Shown piece by piece: positions 31,280 through 40,685 of a stretch of 64,000 nucleotides of DNA. The notes under the pieces were generated by a model. That model was not told where the DNA came from. It saw only the letters and a list, made by a program, of their open reading frames with translations, and did no database searches. How positions within the stretch are numbered: the first letter of the stretch is position 1; every line of letters starts with the position of its first letter. The stretch is from UBA6144 sp964399165 (lineage in GTDB: Bacteria > Bdellovibrionota > Bacteriovoracia > Bacteriovoracales > Bacteriovoracaceae). The DNA is taken from the NCBI GenBank assembly GCA_964399165.1, contig CAYNPO010000010.1, positions 58,976 to 122,975 of the forward strand. Reading direction: 5' to 3'. The position numbers were made by a program, and so were the translations under genes.

Positions 31280-32704
31280 ATGTTTTCCACCACTTCTTCC
31301 TTGAAGGCACTGGCTCGGCGCTGGGTCCCCCATGCAGTGGCCGCAGTAGCCTTGATCTGGGTCTACCGCAACAGCCTGAGGGTGGAGATTTTCGATGATG
31401 AGATCCTGACCTACTTCATCCCCACCCTTAAGACCCTCGCCGATCCCTCCCGCCTCTTGCCCTGGAAGTTCGTCCCCGCCGACTATTGGGGGCATCCTCC
31501 GTTGCAGGCCGCGCTTTACGCCCTCGCCCTCTTCGTGGTGCCCGCCGTGGAAACCGTGCGGATCCTGAGTTTGGCTGTCTCCCTGGGAAGCCTGTGGACC
31601 CTCCATGCCATTGGGCGCACGTTGCTCGGGCATGTGGGGGCAGTGGTTCTCATGACGTTGGGCGCGGCCCACTTCATCTTCTGGGAGATCGGCAACCTCA
31701 TGATGTGTGACGGTCTGCTGGTCTTGGAGTTTTTGTTATTCTTCTTGGGATGGACCAAAGGTTGGCGATGGCGCACGTTGCTAGCCGGCATAGCTATGGT
31801 CCTGACGCGGGAAACTTCCATCATTATTATCGGTTCGTTTTGGATCAAGGCACTCTTGGGTGCCCGTGCGGACTTTCCCCGCTTCCTGCGCATGAGCGCG
31901 CTAGGAATTTGCCAAGTGGCCTGGTTCGCTTGGTTAAAGTGGCTCACCCAATCGGCAACGCCCCACTACTTGCACGATGGCTTCTTCTTTGACTGGGACT
32001 TCGTCAGTGCCACCGCTGCCTTCATTTGGAGCCAAACTTACTGGTACTCCGATTGGTACCTGATTCTGGCGTTAGTGACAGGGCTCACCTGCATGCACCC
32101 GAAGGAAGCTGGGCCCATCTGGCGGGAGCATTGGCCCCTGGTACTGGTGGCCGTAGGTAATTTTGTGTGTCTCACGACCATCACCTCCAGTATGCAGCGC
32201 TACCAGCTCTTCGGTCTCTTCGCCGTGGCCATTTTCGCGCTTCTGGTGGTGGCACGGGTGGGTAACCGTGACCGTTTCGTCCTGGGTTTCGCGATGGCGG
32301 TTCTGCTCTATCTCCTCGGGGTGAATGTGAAGCGAGGCTTGTGGGCCAAAGACCACTATGCCCAGGCCTCCACCCGCTACCAGCGTGTGCTCCACTGCGC
32401 GGAGGTCCTACACGCCCTGCCGGTGGCGGGAAACTGGGCCGTGGGCCCCTTCCCCTTCTTCCCAAGAGCGAAGTTTCGGGAGGCGCTCTCCACGATGCGG
32501 TGGCAAGAGCCATCCACGAAACCCAAGGACTTTGTTCCCCTCATGGAAGGGGCTTCCAATTATGACTACGTCATGCTGGCTCGGGTGGACCACCTCCCCA
32601 GCCCCCAATACGATTTGGTGGATCGTCTCGTGGGCGCTGGAAAGTTGCTGCCGCGTCCCGACCTCAGCTCGATCCACTGCGACGTCTATGGGCGAATTCG
32701 ATGA
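31280..32704 (+). CDS. Polytopic glycosyltransferase (GT39/ArnT-like)
   Basis: The 474-residue protein has about ten predicted membrane segments. Near the N-terminus it shows the E-I-F-D-D-E pattern that holds the catalytic acid of GT-C enzymes, followed by a Y-W-G-H-P-P-L-Q-A-A loop typical of the GT39 group. It would transfer a sugar from a polyprenyl-linked donor on the periplasmic side. It is the first gene of a surface-glycan locus and overlaps the next gene by four bases (ATGA). Confidence 0.8.
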   Translation: MFSTTSSLKALARRWVPHAVAAVALIWVYRNSLRVEIFDDEILTYFIPTLKTLADPSRLLPWKFVPADYWGHPPLQAALYALALFVVPAVETVRILSLAVSLGSLWTLHAIGRTLLGHVGAVVLMTLGAAHFIFWEIGNLMMCDGLLVLEFLLFFLGWTKGWRWRTLLAGIAMVLTRETSIIIIGSFWIKALLGARADFPRFLRMSALGICQVAWFAWLKWLTQSATPHYLHDGFFFDWDFVSATAAFIWSQTYWYSDWYLILALVTGLTCMHPKEAGPIWREHWPLVLVAVGNFVCLTTITSSMQRYQLFGLFAVAIFALLVVARVGNRDRFVLGFAMAVLLYLLGVNVKRGLWAKDHYAQASTRYQRVLHCAEVLHALPVAGNWAVGPFPFFPRAKFREALSTMRWQEPSTKPKDFVPLMEGASNYDYVMLARVDHLPSPQYDLVDRLVGAGKLLPRPDLSSIHCDVYGRIR

Positions 32705-33990
32705 GCGCGCCTGACGTCATCGTTTTGGGAGGTGGGCCCGCCGGGCTGGCGGCGGCCCATTACGCTTGGAGGTCCGGGCGGAGCGTCCTGGTGCTTGAGA
32801 AGAATGCCCGTCCGGGTGGGAACGCGACGACTTTCCGCTGCGGAGACCACCTGTACGATTCAGGGGCGCACCGCTGGCACAACGTGCATCCAGACATTAC
32901 AAGTGACGTGGCCGAGATTCTCGCTGGAGACCTGCATCGCGTGGAAGCCCCTAGCAGCATTCAATTCCGGGGGCGCCGCCTGGCCTTTCCCTTGGCGCCG
33001 GGTAACCTGGCACGCAACCTCCCGTGGCCCGAGCTGCTCGCTATGGCCGGTGGATACCTGACACGCTCCAGGCATGTGCATTCCCGTGATTCCTTCGCTG
33101 ACCATATCCAAGGAAAATATGGGAGGCGCATGGCGGAAAACTTCCTATGGCACTATTCCCACAAACTGTGGGGTGAATCTCCCGAACGGTTGTCCAGGGA
33201 GGTCGCCGGGGGCAGGCTTAAAGGCCTGGGGATGAAGGCCTTCTTGCACAGAAGGGCAGAACACTTGGACGGGGCCTTTCTCTATCCCTCCGGCGGTATC
33301 GGCCAGATTTTCGACGCCCTGGCATCCCGGCTGCCCATGGGTGCTTTTCAGGGGGCTACCAATTTGGTGTCACTGGAGGTGCGTGATGGCCGAGTGGGCC
33401 GCGTGACTTGGGAAGGGGGCCACGTGGATGCTTCCGCGTCGTTGGTGGTCAACACTCTTTCTCCTGATGTCACAGCGGGACTGCTTGGCATGGAAGATAA
33501 AAGTACCGCGAGAAGCTTGCGCTTCCGGCACGTGGTGTTGCTGTTCTTGGAAGTGTTGAGACCAAGTGTCTCTGCCAACGCGTCCGTATACTTTCCTTCC
33601 CCGAAGGTGCCCTTCACTCGGGTCGTCGAGCCGCGCAACCGCTCCAGCCGCATGGCGCCCCCGGGACGCACGTCATTGGTGATAGAGCTGCCTTGCTTCG
33701 CGGAGGATGATGCATGGGGAGGGAGCGACGAATCCTTGCTCGGGAGTGCGCGGACATGGATGGGAAGGGCCTTCGGCATCCGGGAGGATGAGTTTGGGCT
33801 TGGAGAAGTGAGGAGGATGCCCCGGGCCTATCCCGTGCTGGAGCGATCCGCGCCCGCCTTGAGGGAAGCTTATCTCGCTGATTTGGGACGATTGGCGAAC
33901 ATGCGCGTTCTGGGTCGCAACGCTACTTTTTCCTACCTCCATCTTCACGACCTGTTCCATGCCGCCAAGGGTCTCTTCAGGGCGGGGTGA
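32701..33990 (+). CDS. FAD-dependent oxidoreductase of the protoporphyrinogen oxidase/amine oxidase type
   Basis: The 429-residue protein begins with the dinucleotide fold V-L-G-G-G-P-A-G-L-A-A-A near residue 8 and E-K-N-A-R-P-G-G-N-A near residue 33, typical of FAD-binding desaturases, oxidases and UDP-galactopyranose mutase relatives. The Y-D-S-G-A-H-R-W-H segment near residue 57 resembles that of enzymes that act on polyprenyl-linked or nucleotide sugars. Context suggests a role in glycan precursor modification. Its last 14 bases overlap the convergent asnB. Confidence 0.75.
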   Translation: MSAPDVIVLGGGPAGLAAAHYAWRSGRSVLVLEKNARPGGNATTFRCGDHLYDSGAHRWHNVHPDITSDVAEILAGDLHRVEAPSSIQFRGRRLAFPLAPGNLARNLPWPELLAMAGGYLTRSRHVHSRDSFADHIQGKYGRRMAENFLWHYSHKLWGESPERLSREVAGGRLKGLGMKAFLHRRAEHLDGAFLYPSGGIGQIFDALASRLPMGAFQGATNLVSLEVRDGRVGRVTWEGGHVDASASLVVNTLSPDVTAGLLGMEDKSTARSLRFRHVVLLFLEVLRPSVSANASVYFPSPKVPFTRVVEPRNRSSRMAPPGRTSLVIELPCFAEDDAWGGSDESLLGSARTWMGRAFGIREDEFGLGEVRRMPRAYPVLERSAPALREAYLADLGRLANMRVLGRNATFSYLHLHDLFHAAKGLFRAG

Positions 33991-35917
33991 GCCCGTTTTC
34001 GAGCAGCACCTGGCGCCGGAGCGCGGGAGCGGTTTTGCGTAAATTGTGGATGTCGTGCCAGGCGCAAAGGACCAAGGTGGTCCACAAGAAGCGGCCCCAG
34101 TCTGCGCGTCGGCGCTGGTGGTCGCGGAGCAACCCTTGAAAAAAGTCCCAGTCCAGGAAGGGAAAGTGCTCGAAGAATTGTTCGGTGAAGTAGTCGCGGT
34201 AGAGGGGGGCCAAGGCCCCTTGAAACCACTTATTGTATGGCAGCTCCAAGCCAAAGCCATCGCGTTGGTAGACTTCGGGGGGAAGAAATGGCCTTAACGC
34301 TTCTTTCTGCAGATGACGCCGCCGCCTGCCTTTCACTTTTAGCTCGGAGGGGAACGTGAACACCAGGTCAGTGACCAGGCGATCCATGTAGGGAAACCGA
34401 CTTTCCACGGAGTGCGCCAAACACATCCGGTCGTTTTTCACCATCAGGTCGCCAAAGAAGAAATGCTCGATGTCCCAGGCGCTGAGACGGGAGTAGTCGT
34501 CGGATTCGGCGTAACGCTCGAAGACTTCCTCACTCAGGCGCGTGGTGGGGAGTAGCCGGCGTTTGAACAGTTTTTCCTTCAGACCGTCGGGAAGTACATG
34601 GCGCCAGTAAAGGTGCGCGGCATGCACGGGAAGTTCCGCGCCACACATGAATCGTTTGATCTTGAAATCCAGGCTGAGCTTGCCGTGGGAAACGGGCATG
34701 GATGAGGCCACCTCTCGTGCTAGTTTCCTTAGCGGGGAAGGAACACGCCGCCAATGTCCACGCCAGTAGTAAGCTCCGTGCGTCTCATAGGCGTTAAAAA
34801 GTTCATCGCCACCTTCGCCCGAGAGGAGGGCCTTCACCTTCTTCCGCGCCTCCCTCGCAAGCAAGAAAGTCGGTAGGGCTGCGCCATGGCCATAAGGTTC
34901 GTCCATGAAAGCGATGTGGGCCTTAAAGTTCTGGAGAACTTCTTCCTCTCCCACGTCGATTTGGTGGTGAGAGGTGCGGGCGCGCTCGACGACCAATCGC
35001 TGGAAGCGAGACTCATCAAAGTTCGCGTCCTTGATTCGTAAGGAGTAGGTAGGGATGTCCCGGTGGGGGAAGAGGTGACGGGCGATGCCCACCAGTCCGC
35101 CGGTGTCGATGCCTCCCGAACACATCGCTCCCACGGGCGCGTCGCTTCGCATATGGCGTTCCACGGAATCGAGCAGGGCCTCGCGGGTGAGTTCGATGGC
35201 GTCTTTTTCTTTCACCTGCCGGGGTGAGAAGCTGAACCGGTAGTGGCGGTGCGTGGACAACTGTCCCGAGGCGAGGTCAAGCTCCACATATGTACCTGGT
35301 GGAACTTCCCGCACGGCTTGGTAAGGCGTGGACTCGCCGGGAATGTAGGCGAGGGTGTACAGGTCATAGAGCGCCTGGACGTCCGTTCCCGAATCTAGGC
35401 CAGGAACCGTGAGAAGCGACTTGATTTCGGAGGCCACATGCCAAGCCCCATCGTGCCATGCTTGAAAAAGGGGGTTGATGCCATAGAAGTCACGGCCCCA
35501 GTAGGCTTTACCAGCGCTCTGATCCAGCAGGATGAAAGCGAACATTCCCGATAGATGCTGCAGGAAATCCATGCCGCATGCCTGGTAGAGTCTCAAGAAC
35601 ACTTCCGTGTCGGAGCCAGAACGTAAGGGCGCGGTCTCCTCCAGGCGAAAGCTGGAGGCCAGCTCCAGGTAGTTGGAGATTTCGCCATTGAAGGCCAGCA
35701 CCACCTTTCCGTCCGTGGAGCGCATGGGAAGGGCGCCGCGTTCGCTCAGATCTAGCAACTTGAGGCGCTGACTCCCGAGTCCCACCCCATCCGCGAAGAA
35801 TTCGCCGCTCTGATCGGGCCCGCGGTGGAAGAGGGTGTCCCGCATGGTCCGCAGAGTCCCGCGGTCTTGCGTCCGTAGGGGGGCCCCCGCCCGGAGGAGT
35901 CCGGCGACCCCGCACAT
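33977..35917 (-). CDS. asnB: Asparagine synthase (glutamine-hydrolysing) family protein
   Basis: The 646-residue protein has the N-terminal glutamine amidotransferase domain with the nucleophile Cys2 (M-C-G-V-A-G), H-R-G-P-D near residue 32 and F-N-G-E-I-S-N-Y near residue 75. The ATP-pyrophosphatase domain follows with S-G-G-I-D-T-G-G near residue 268, where the usual motif is S-G-G-x-D-S, and S-G-E-G-G-D-E-L-F near residue 364. The location inside a glycan locus suggests amidation of a sugar or lipid precursor rather than general asparagine supply. Its ATG shares one base with the stop of the upstream glycosyltransferase (TAATG). Confidence 0.85.
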   Translation of the reverse strand: MCGVAGLLRAGAPLRTQDRGTLRTMRDTLFHRGPDQSGEFFADGVGLGSQRLKLLDLSERGALPMRSTDGKVVLAFNGEISNYLELASSFRLEETAPLRSGSDTEVFLRLYQACGMDFLQHLSGMFAFILLDQSAGKAYWGRDFYGINPLFQAWHDGAWHVASEIKSLLTVPGLDSGTDVQALYDLYTLAYIPGESTPYQAVREVPPGTYVELDLASGQLSTHRHYRFSFSPRQVKEKDAIELTREALLDSVERHMRSDAPVGAMCSGGIDTGGLVGIARHLFPHRDIPTYSLRIKDANFDESRFQRLVVERARTSHHQIDVGEEEVLQNFKAHIAFMDEPYGHGAALPTFLLAREARKKVKALLSGEGGDELFNAYETHGAYYWRGHWRRVPSPLRKLAREVASSMPVSHGKLSLDFKIKRFMCGAELPVHAAHLYWRHVLPDGLKEKLFKRRLLPTTRLSEEVFERYAESDDYSRLSAWDIEHFFFGDLMVKNDRMCLAHSVESRFPYMDRLVTDLVFTFPSELKVKGRRRRHLQKEALRPFLPPEVYQRDGFGLELPYNKWFQGALAPLYRDYFTEQFFEHFPFLDWDFFQGLLRDHQRRRADWGRFLWTTLVLCAWHDIHNLRKTAPALRRQVLLENGLTPP

Positions 35918-37851
35918 TACGGAAACCCTTTTTTCTGCTCCAGCAGGCCAGCGAGGTACTCCATCTTACGCCGATAGACGTAGGAACGGTCCTGGGCGCT
36001 TTGCCAGTCGGGAAATGAACGCATCACGTCCCACCAGCGTTGGGCGGCGGCCCAGTCACCTTTCATGATCGCCAGGCGCATGAGCGTCTCCCGGGGCCAA
36101 GTGTAGATGCCCTCGGGGCGCAGGTTCCGGTGCATGAACTCGAGGATGGTGGCCGGATCCTTGGAGCGGACGGCCTCGAGGATGAGGAAATCTCCCACCC
36201 GTTCCACCCGAACCTGAGGGTCGTCGGACGCCAGGATCTCTTCATAGTTGTAACCCACCCAGAACTTGAAAACCGGGATCACCAAGGCGCGCCGGTGGTG
36301 GTCGGGCGCGAGGCCGCCCATGATCATGCCGTTGTCCTGGTAGAACTCGGAAACCCGGGGCTCTATGTGATCGTTCAAGCGGGGACGCAAGTGGTCGGAG
36401 GGAGCGTAAACTTCCCGGTTCACGAAGAAATTCATGCACCAGTCACCCGGCAGGCAGGGCCCGATGAGGTGGAATTTCACATCCCGAAAACGTGGGTGTT
36501 CCAAATGGCGGTAGAGAGGGCCCCAGTCTTGGCGCCAGTTGGTGACCCATTCGTAGGTGTAAAGGGGATCATGTCCGTGGAAACTTCCGACGGTGAATAC
36601 GGCCAAAAGCACCCCGGCCAGTCCCGCGCGCCAGAAGTCCCGCAGGAGGAATAGGGGGGCCACGCCCATCATCACGTAGGCCAGCAAGCGCCATAAATCA
36701 TAGTAGCGGGTCATGACCGGGAGGATCACCACTTGGTGATAGACCACGTGGAAAACCGGGGGAAAAACCAGGAGAGTCAGGCCAAAGGCCCATAAGGCGG
36801 GAACCCGTCGCTTGAGCCAGAGGGCAGAAAGTCCGGCGGCTACCATGGCCCACCACCACCACCTCAGTTCAGCGGCGTCCAGGGCCATATAGTAGGGCTC
36901 AAGTGTCTGCCAGCCGAGGTTTTTCAGAGAGGTGGTCAAGCGGTCCATGCTCCATGGGAGCATGTAAGCCTGGGATGAACCCATGATCGCCAGCTGCACG
37001 GGCACGAAAAGCAGCAGGGCCACCGCCAGGGCAGGCACCATTTTGAGGAGGGCCCGGTCGCCAGAAGCCAGTCCCAGCAGAAGCGCGAAGCCGGTGAAGA
37101 GTCCCATCAGCAGGGGCGTTTGCAGGCCCACCGTCATGAGAAGGCAGAAGAGGCAGGCGGCAAAAAGCACTTGGCGTCCGCGGGAGGGGTGGCGGTAAAG
37201 CGCTTCGCCGGTCATGAGGCAGGGGAAGATCCACGCCAGGGCCGTGCCCATGGAGCGACCTTCCAAGGAATGAAAGAGGAAGCGCGGATCCCAGGCGAGG
37301 AACGCAACCGTGACCAGGGCGGCTCCCACTCCTCCGCGCCGGAGGGCCCACAGGGTGGCAAAGAGGCTCGCCACGAGGCATGGCAGAAAACCCGTCAGCC
37401 GCGCAGTGGTTTTGGAGATGCCCGTTACCAACTGCAGTCCCGCTGAGAGGATGTAGCCCGCCGGCGGCTGTTGGTTGTAGAAACTACGCCGGAACGGGTT
37501 GTCGTAAAGGTTGGCCTCCATGATGTGGGCGTACTCGTCCAACCAAATTGGGGCCATGCCCCAGGCACGATAACGGAACCATGCCCAGGCGCCCCAGGGA
37601 ATCAGCAGCCAGAGCCAATGCCAACTGGGTGTCAGCTTGTCGTCCGAACCCGGAAGGGGGGAGCCACCTCCGAAGACGGGGCGGACCACGAAGAAGGCGG
37701 CGACGACGAGGGCCAAGGTGAAGACCCACCAGTCGGGTTGGAAGCTAAAGTACGCTAGGCAAGTGGCGAGATTAAAAAACGCCACTCCCACGATGAGCGC
37801 GCCCACCGCGCGGTCTTCCCATTGCTGCGCCGTGAACTGCCGCAGAACCAT
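35917..37851 (-). CDS. Large polytopic GT39-like glycosyltransferase
   Basis: The 644-residue protein has around twelve predicted membrane segments in its first 420 residues and a soluble C-terminal region of about 200 residues. The conserved first loop contains I-W-L-D-E-Y-A-H near residue 102, matching the catalytic acid of GT-C enzymes, then N-Q-Q-P-P-A-G-Y. It probably transfers a sugar from a lipid-linked donor at the outer face of the inner membrane. It is cotranscribed with asnB. Confidence 0.75.
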   Translation of the reverse strand: MVLRQFTAQQWEDRAVGALIVGVAFFNLATCLAYFSFQPDWWVFTLALVVAAFFVVRPVFGGGSPLPGSDDKLTPSWHWLWLLIPWGAWAWFRYRAWGMAPIWLDEYAHIMEANLYDNPFRRSFYNQQPPAGYILSAGLQLVTGISKTTARLTGFLPCLVASLFATLWALRRGGVGAALVTVAFLAWDPRFLFHSLEGRSMGTALAWIFPCLMTGEALYRHPSRGRQVLFAACLFCLLMTVGLQTPLLMGLFTGFALLLGLASGDRALLKMVPALAVALLLFVPVQLAIMGSSQAYMLPWSMDRLTTSLKNLGWQTLEPYYMALDAAELRWWWWAMVAAGLSALWLKRRVPALWAFGLTLLVFPPVFHVVYHQVVILPVMTRYYDLWRLLAYVMMGVAPLFLLRDFWRAGLAGVLLAVFTVGSFHGHDPLYTYEWVTNWRQDWGPLYRHLEHPRFRDVKFHLIGPCLPGDWCMNFFVNREVYAPSDHLRPRLNDHIEPRVSEFYQDNGMIMGGLAPDHHRRALVIPVFKFWVGYNYEEILASDDPQVRVERVGDFLILEAVRSKDPATILEFMHRNLRPEGIYTWPRETLMRLAIMKGDWAAAQRWWDVMRSFPDWQSAQDRSYVYRRKMEYLAGLLEQKKGFP

Positions 37852-37919
37852 CGCCTCTCCCTTTTTGCCCTCAGGCTAGCACCAATGGTTTTTCCTGTCT
37901 GCGAGAGTTACCATGGGGC

Positions 37920-38687
37920 ATGGGGATGAACGTGGTTGTTACCGGTGCGGGCGGCTATCTGGGCTCGCGTTTCCTGGCGATGCAGGGAGTGCGCTTGCGG
38001 CGAGAGTGTTGGCGCGACGATCTCCGGCGCGCGGCACCGCGGGCGCTGGTGCACTTCGCTGCCCGGCAGACCGGGTCCCCCCAAGAGCTGCGTGAGGCCA
38101 ACGTGGAGTGGGCCGGCGAGGTCGTGCGGGAGTTCCTCGCCCTGGGGGGCACACAGATCGTCAGCGCCGCCACCTACTGGCAGTATCTGGAGGGAGTGAA
38201 CAATTCCTACGCCTCCTCCAAACAAGCATTCGAGGACGAGATCCTGGTCCCCGCGGCCCGCTCAGGCGCCTCCGTAACGTCTTTGGTGTTGTTTGAGACA
38301 TATGGACCACAGGATCCTCGTCCCAAGGTGATGAACTTACTGAAGGCGGCGGTGGAGAGGGGTGAGCGCGCTTTTGCCCTGGGACCAGGAGACCAGTTGG
38401 TGAACTTCACCCACGCCGACGACGTGGCGCGGGCCTTCGGGCATGCGCTTCAAGAAGCAGAAGGAGGCTTGCGCCGGTTTTTAGTGAAGCAGCCCACCTC
38501 CACGCGCCTGCGGGATTGGCTGGAGGGCTTCGTGAGGCACGCCGGCTGGGACATCCGGCTGGAGTGGGGAACCTTACCGGTAAGGGCCACCGACAGCTTC
38601 CAGGACATCACGCTTTTCCCACGTCTTCCCGGGTGGGAACCTCTCATCTCTCCCGAGGTGGGGTGGCGTTCCCTTCTGGGACGTTGA
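37920..38687 (+). CDS. NAD-dependent epimerase/dehydratase (SDR), possible dideoxyhexose synthase
   Basis: The 255-residue SDR has the Rossmann motif V-T-G-A-G-G-Y-L-G near residue 6 and the catalytic Y-A-S-S-K near residue 98, with S-A-A-T-Y-W upstream as the serine region. In a locus with rfbF, rfbG and rfbH, a final 4-keto reductase of the abequose or paratose synthase type is expected, and this is the best candidate. It is somewhat shorter than RfbJ. It lies divergent from the large glycosyltransferase and overlaps the convergent GT2 gene by 44 bases. An ATG six bases further in is an alternative start. Confidence 0.75.
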   Translation: MGMNVVVTGAGGYLGSRFLAMQGVRLRRECWRDDLRRAAPRALVHFAARQTGSPQELREANVEWAGEVVREFLALGGTQIVSAATYWQYLEGVNNSYASSKQAFEDEILVPAARSGASVTSLVLFETYGPQDPRPKVMNLLKAAVERGERAFALGPGDQLVNFTHADDVARAFGHALQEAEGGLRRFLVKQPTSTRLRDWLEGFVRHAGWDIRLEWGTLPVRATDSFQDITLFPRLPGWEPLISPEVGWRSLLGR

Positions 38688-39618
38688 GGCCTTTCTCCAC
38701 GAAGCCCAAAGGACGCTCCAGGGTCTGCTGGTAGGTCTTACGCAAATATTCCCCGATCACGCCGATGGCCAGCAACTGCACGCCTCCGAAGAAGGTGATG
38801 AGTGTGGCCAGGGTGGCAAAACCTTCGGGGGCCGTTTCACCCCAAAAGATCTTCCACGCCACCACGGTGGCGGTGGCGGCGAATCCCAGCAAGGCGAAGC
38901 ACAGTCCAAGCAGGGACACCATCCGGATGGGTGTCACGCCGGTGGAGACGAGGCTGTTGACGGCGTAGGCTACCAGCCGCAAAAAGCCGAAGTCCGAGCG
39001 CCCCCTTTGGCGGGCGTCGCGTTTGTAGGGCACGCCGAGTTGGGGATACCCGATGCGCGCCACGATCCCGCGTACGTAGGGATCGTCTTCCCGACTCTGC
39101 TTGAGGGCCTCCAGGGCCCGGCGGGACAGCAGGCGGAAGTCCCCCGCGTCCCGGGGAATGGGAGACTCGGCCAGGGCGTTCACCATCCAGTAGAAAATCC
39201 GGCGCAAGCTTTTGAGCACCATCCCTTCATCCCGGTCCGTGATGCGTCCATAGACCACGTCATGCCCCTTCTCCCATCCCGCCACGAACTGCGGGATGAG
39301 TTCCGGTGGGTCCTGCAGGTCCGCCTGGACCACGATGGCGGCGTCGCCACGGGCCAAGGTCAGACCCAGGAAAACGGCGCGGTTGTAGCCCACGTTGGAG
39401 GAGAAGCGGGCCACCCGCACCCGCGGATCGCGGGCGTGCAGTTCCTCGAGGCGAGCGAAGGTGGCGTCGGAGGAGTGGTTGTCGGTGTAAAGGAATTCGA
39501 AATCGTAGCGTTCTTCCAGGGACACGATGGCGGCGAGCACGCGGCGGTGGTGCTCTTCCACGTTGGCCTCTTCGTTGTAACAAGGGGTGACGATGGAGAG
39601 GAGTGGACGTGTGTTCAT
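38644..39618 (-). CDS. GT2 family polyprenyl-phosphate glycosyltransferase
   Basis: The 324-residue enzyme has a GT-A domain with T-P-C-Y-N-E-E-A-N near residue 11, the donor-binding D-L-Q-D-P-P-E-L near residue 99, and two C-terminal membrane helices (L-L-G-L-C-F-A-L-L-G-F and L-I-T-F-F-G-G-V-Q-L-L). This layout is that of DPM1/GtrB-like enzymes that load a sugar onto undecaprenyl phosphate. It is the last gene of the rfbH-rfbF-rfbG operon, so it may load the dideoxyhexose or a glucose used by the GT-C enzymes nearby. Confidence 0.88.
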   Translation of the reverse strand: MNTRPLLSIVTPCYNEEANVEEHHRRVLAAIVSLEERYDFEFLYTDNHSSDATFARLEELHARDPRVRVARFSSNVGYNRAVFLGLTLARGDAAIVVQADLQDPPELIPQFVAGWEKGHDVVYGRITDRDEGMVLKSLRRIFYWMVNALAESPIPRDAGDFRLLSRRALEALKQSREDDPYVRGIVARIGYPQLGVPYKRDARQRGRSDFGFLRLVAYAVNSLVSTGVTPIRMVSLLGLCFALLGFAATATVVAWKIFWGETAPEGFATLATLITFFGGVQLLAIGVIGEYLRKTYQQTLERPLGFVEKGLNVPEGNATPPRER

Positions 39619-40685
39619 GGGGATCCTGGGAAGGCGAGGTCGAGTTGTTCTTGGGTCAGCGCCCGCAGGTCACTCCCACGGGCGTGGGCCACGTACCAAC
39701 GGGCGGTGAGACGCACGGCCTCGAGAGTGGAAAAGCGCGGCCGCCAACCCGCCAACTGGCGTGCGCGGGTGGCATCCAGGAGAAGCCAGGACGCCTCGTG
39801 GGCGCCTCCGTCACCTTCCACGAGGTATCCCGGATGGCCGGTCCATTCCGCCAGGAAAGCGTCCACCATGCGTCCCACGTCCCAGGCCTCGGAGGGATCC
39901 GGTCCCAGGTTCCACGCCTCGGCGAAGCCAGCATCCCTGTGGGCGAGCTCGGCCAGGCGCAGATAACCCGCCACCGGATCGAGCACGTGCTGCCAAGGAC
40001 GCAGGGCCTTCGGATGGCGCAAGCGGGCCTTGCTGCCGGCCATCCCGCTGCGGGCAAGATCGGGGATCAGCCGGTCCGGGGCCCAGTCGCCGCCGCCCAC
40101 CACGTTGCCGGCGCGAACGCTCAGGACGCGGGTGTTCCCGTCAGCGAAAAACGATCGGCGCATGCTCTCAGTGAGGATTTCGGCGCAGGCCTTGGAAGAG
40201 GAATAGGGATCGTGTCCTCCCAACGAGTCCCCTTCACGCAGAGGACGAGGCACGGCGGGAAGGGCGTAGCACTTGTCGCTGGTGACGACCATCACGGTGC
40301 GGATACGTCCTTGCGGGAGGGAGCGCATGCCGTCCAGCACGTGCATGGTACCCATCACGTTGGTGGCGTAGGTCTCCGCGGGCGCCCGGTAAGAGGGGAG
40401 CACCAGGGATTGGGCCGCCAGATGGAAAACCACGTCGGGATCGACTTGTGAAATGGCCGCGGCGGTGGCGCGTGGGTCACGCACGTCCCCGCGAATGTCC
40501 CTCTCCAGGGCATTCGCGACGCCGGCGGAGACGAAGAAAGAAGGAACGGTGGGCACGTCCAGGGAAAAGCCCGCCACCGAGGCGCCCGCGCGTCTGAGGG
40601 CCAGGCACAGCCACCCGCCCTTGAAACCCGTGTGGCCCGTGACCAGGACGCGTTTGTCCCGCCAGAATGAGGGGTTCAGGTCCAT
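39615..40685 (-). CDS. rfbG: CDP-glucose 4,6-dehydratase
   Basis: The 356-residue SDR matches RfbG: V-L-V-T-G-H-T-G-F-K-G-G-W near residue 15 (the F-K-G-G-W is typical of this enzyme), H-L-A-A-Q-S-L-V near residue 90, Y-S-S-S-K near residue 158 and R-A-G-N-V-V-G-G-G-D-W. It forms CDP-4-keto-6-deoxyglucose. I start at ATG 40685, 10 bases inside the rfbF end. It overlaps the next gene by four bases. Confidence 0.92.
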   Translation of the reverse strand: MDLNPSFWRDKRVLVTGHTGFKGGWLCLALRRAGASVAGFSLDVPTVPSFFVSAGVANALERDIRGDVRDPRATAAAISQVDPDVVFHLAAQSLVLPSYRAPAETYATNVMGTMHVLDGMRSLPQGRIRTVMVVTSDKCYALPAVPRPLREGDSLGGHDPYSSSKACAEILTESMRRSFFADGNTRVLSVRAGNVVGGGDWAPDRLIPDLARSGMAGSKARLRHPKALRPWQHVLDPVAGYLRLAELAHRDAGFAEAWNLGPDPSEAWDVGRMVDAFLAEWTGHPGYLVEGDGGAHEASWLLLDATRARQLAGWRPRFSTLEAVRLTARWYVAHARGSDLRALTQEQLDLAFPGSP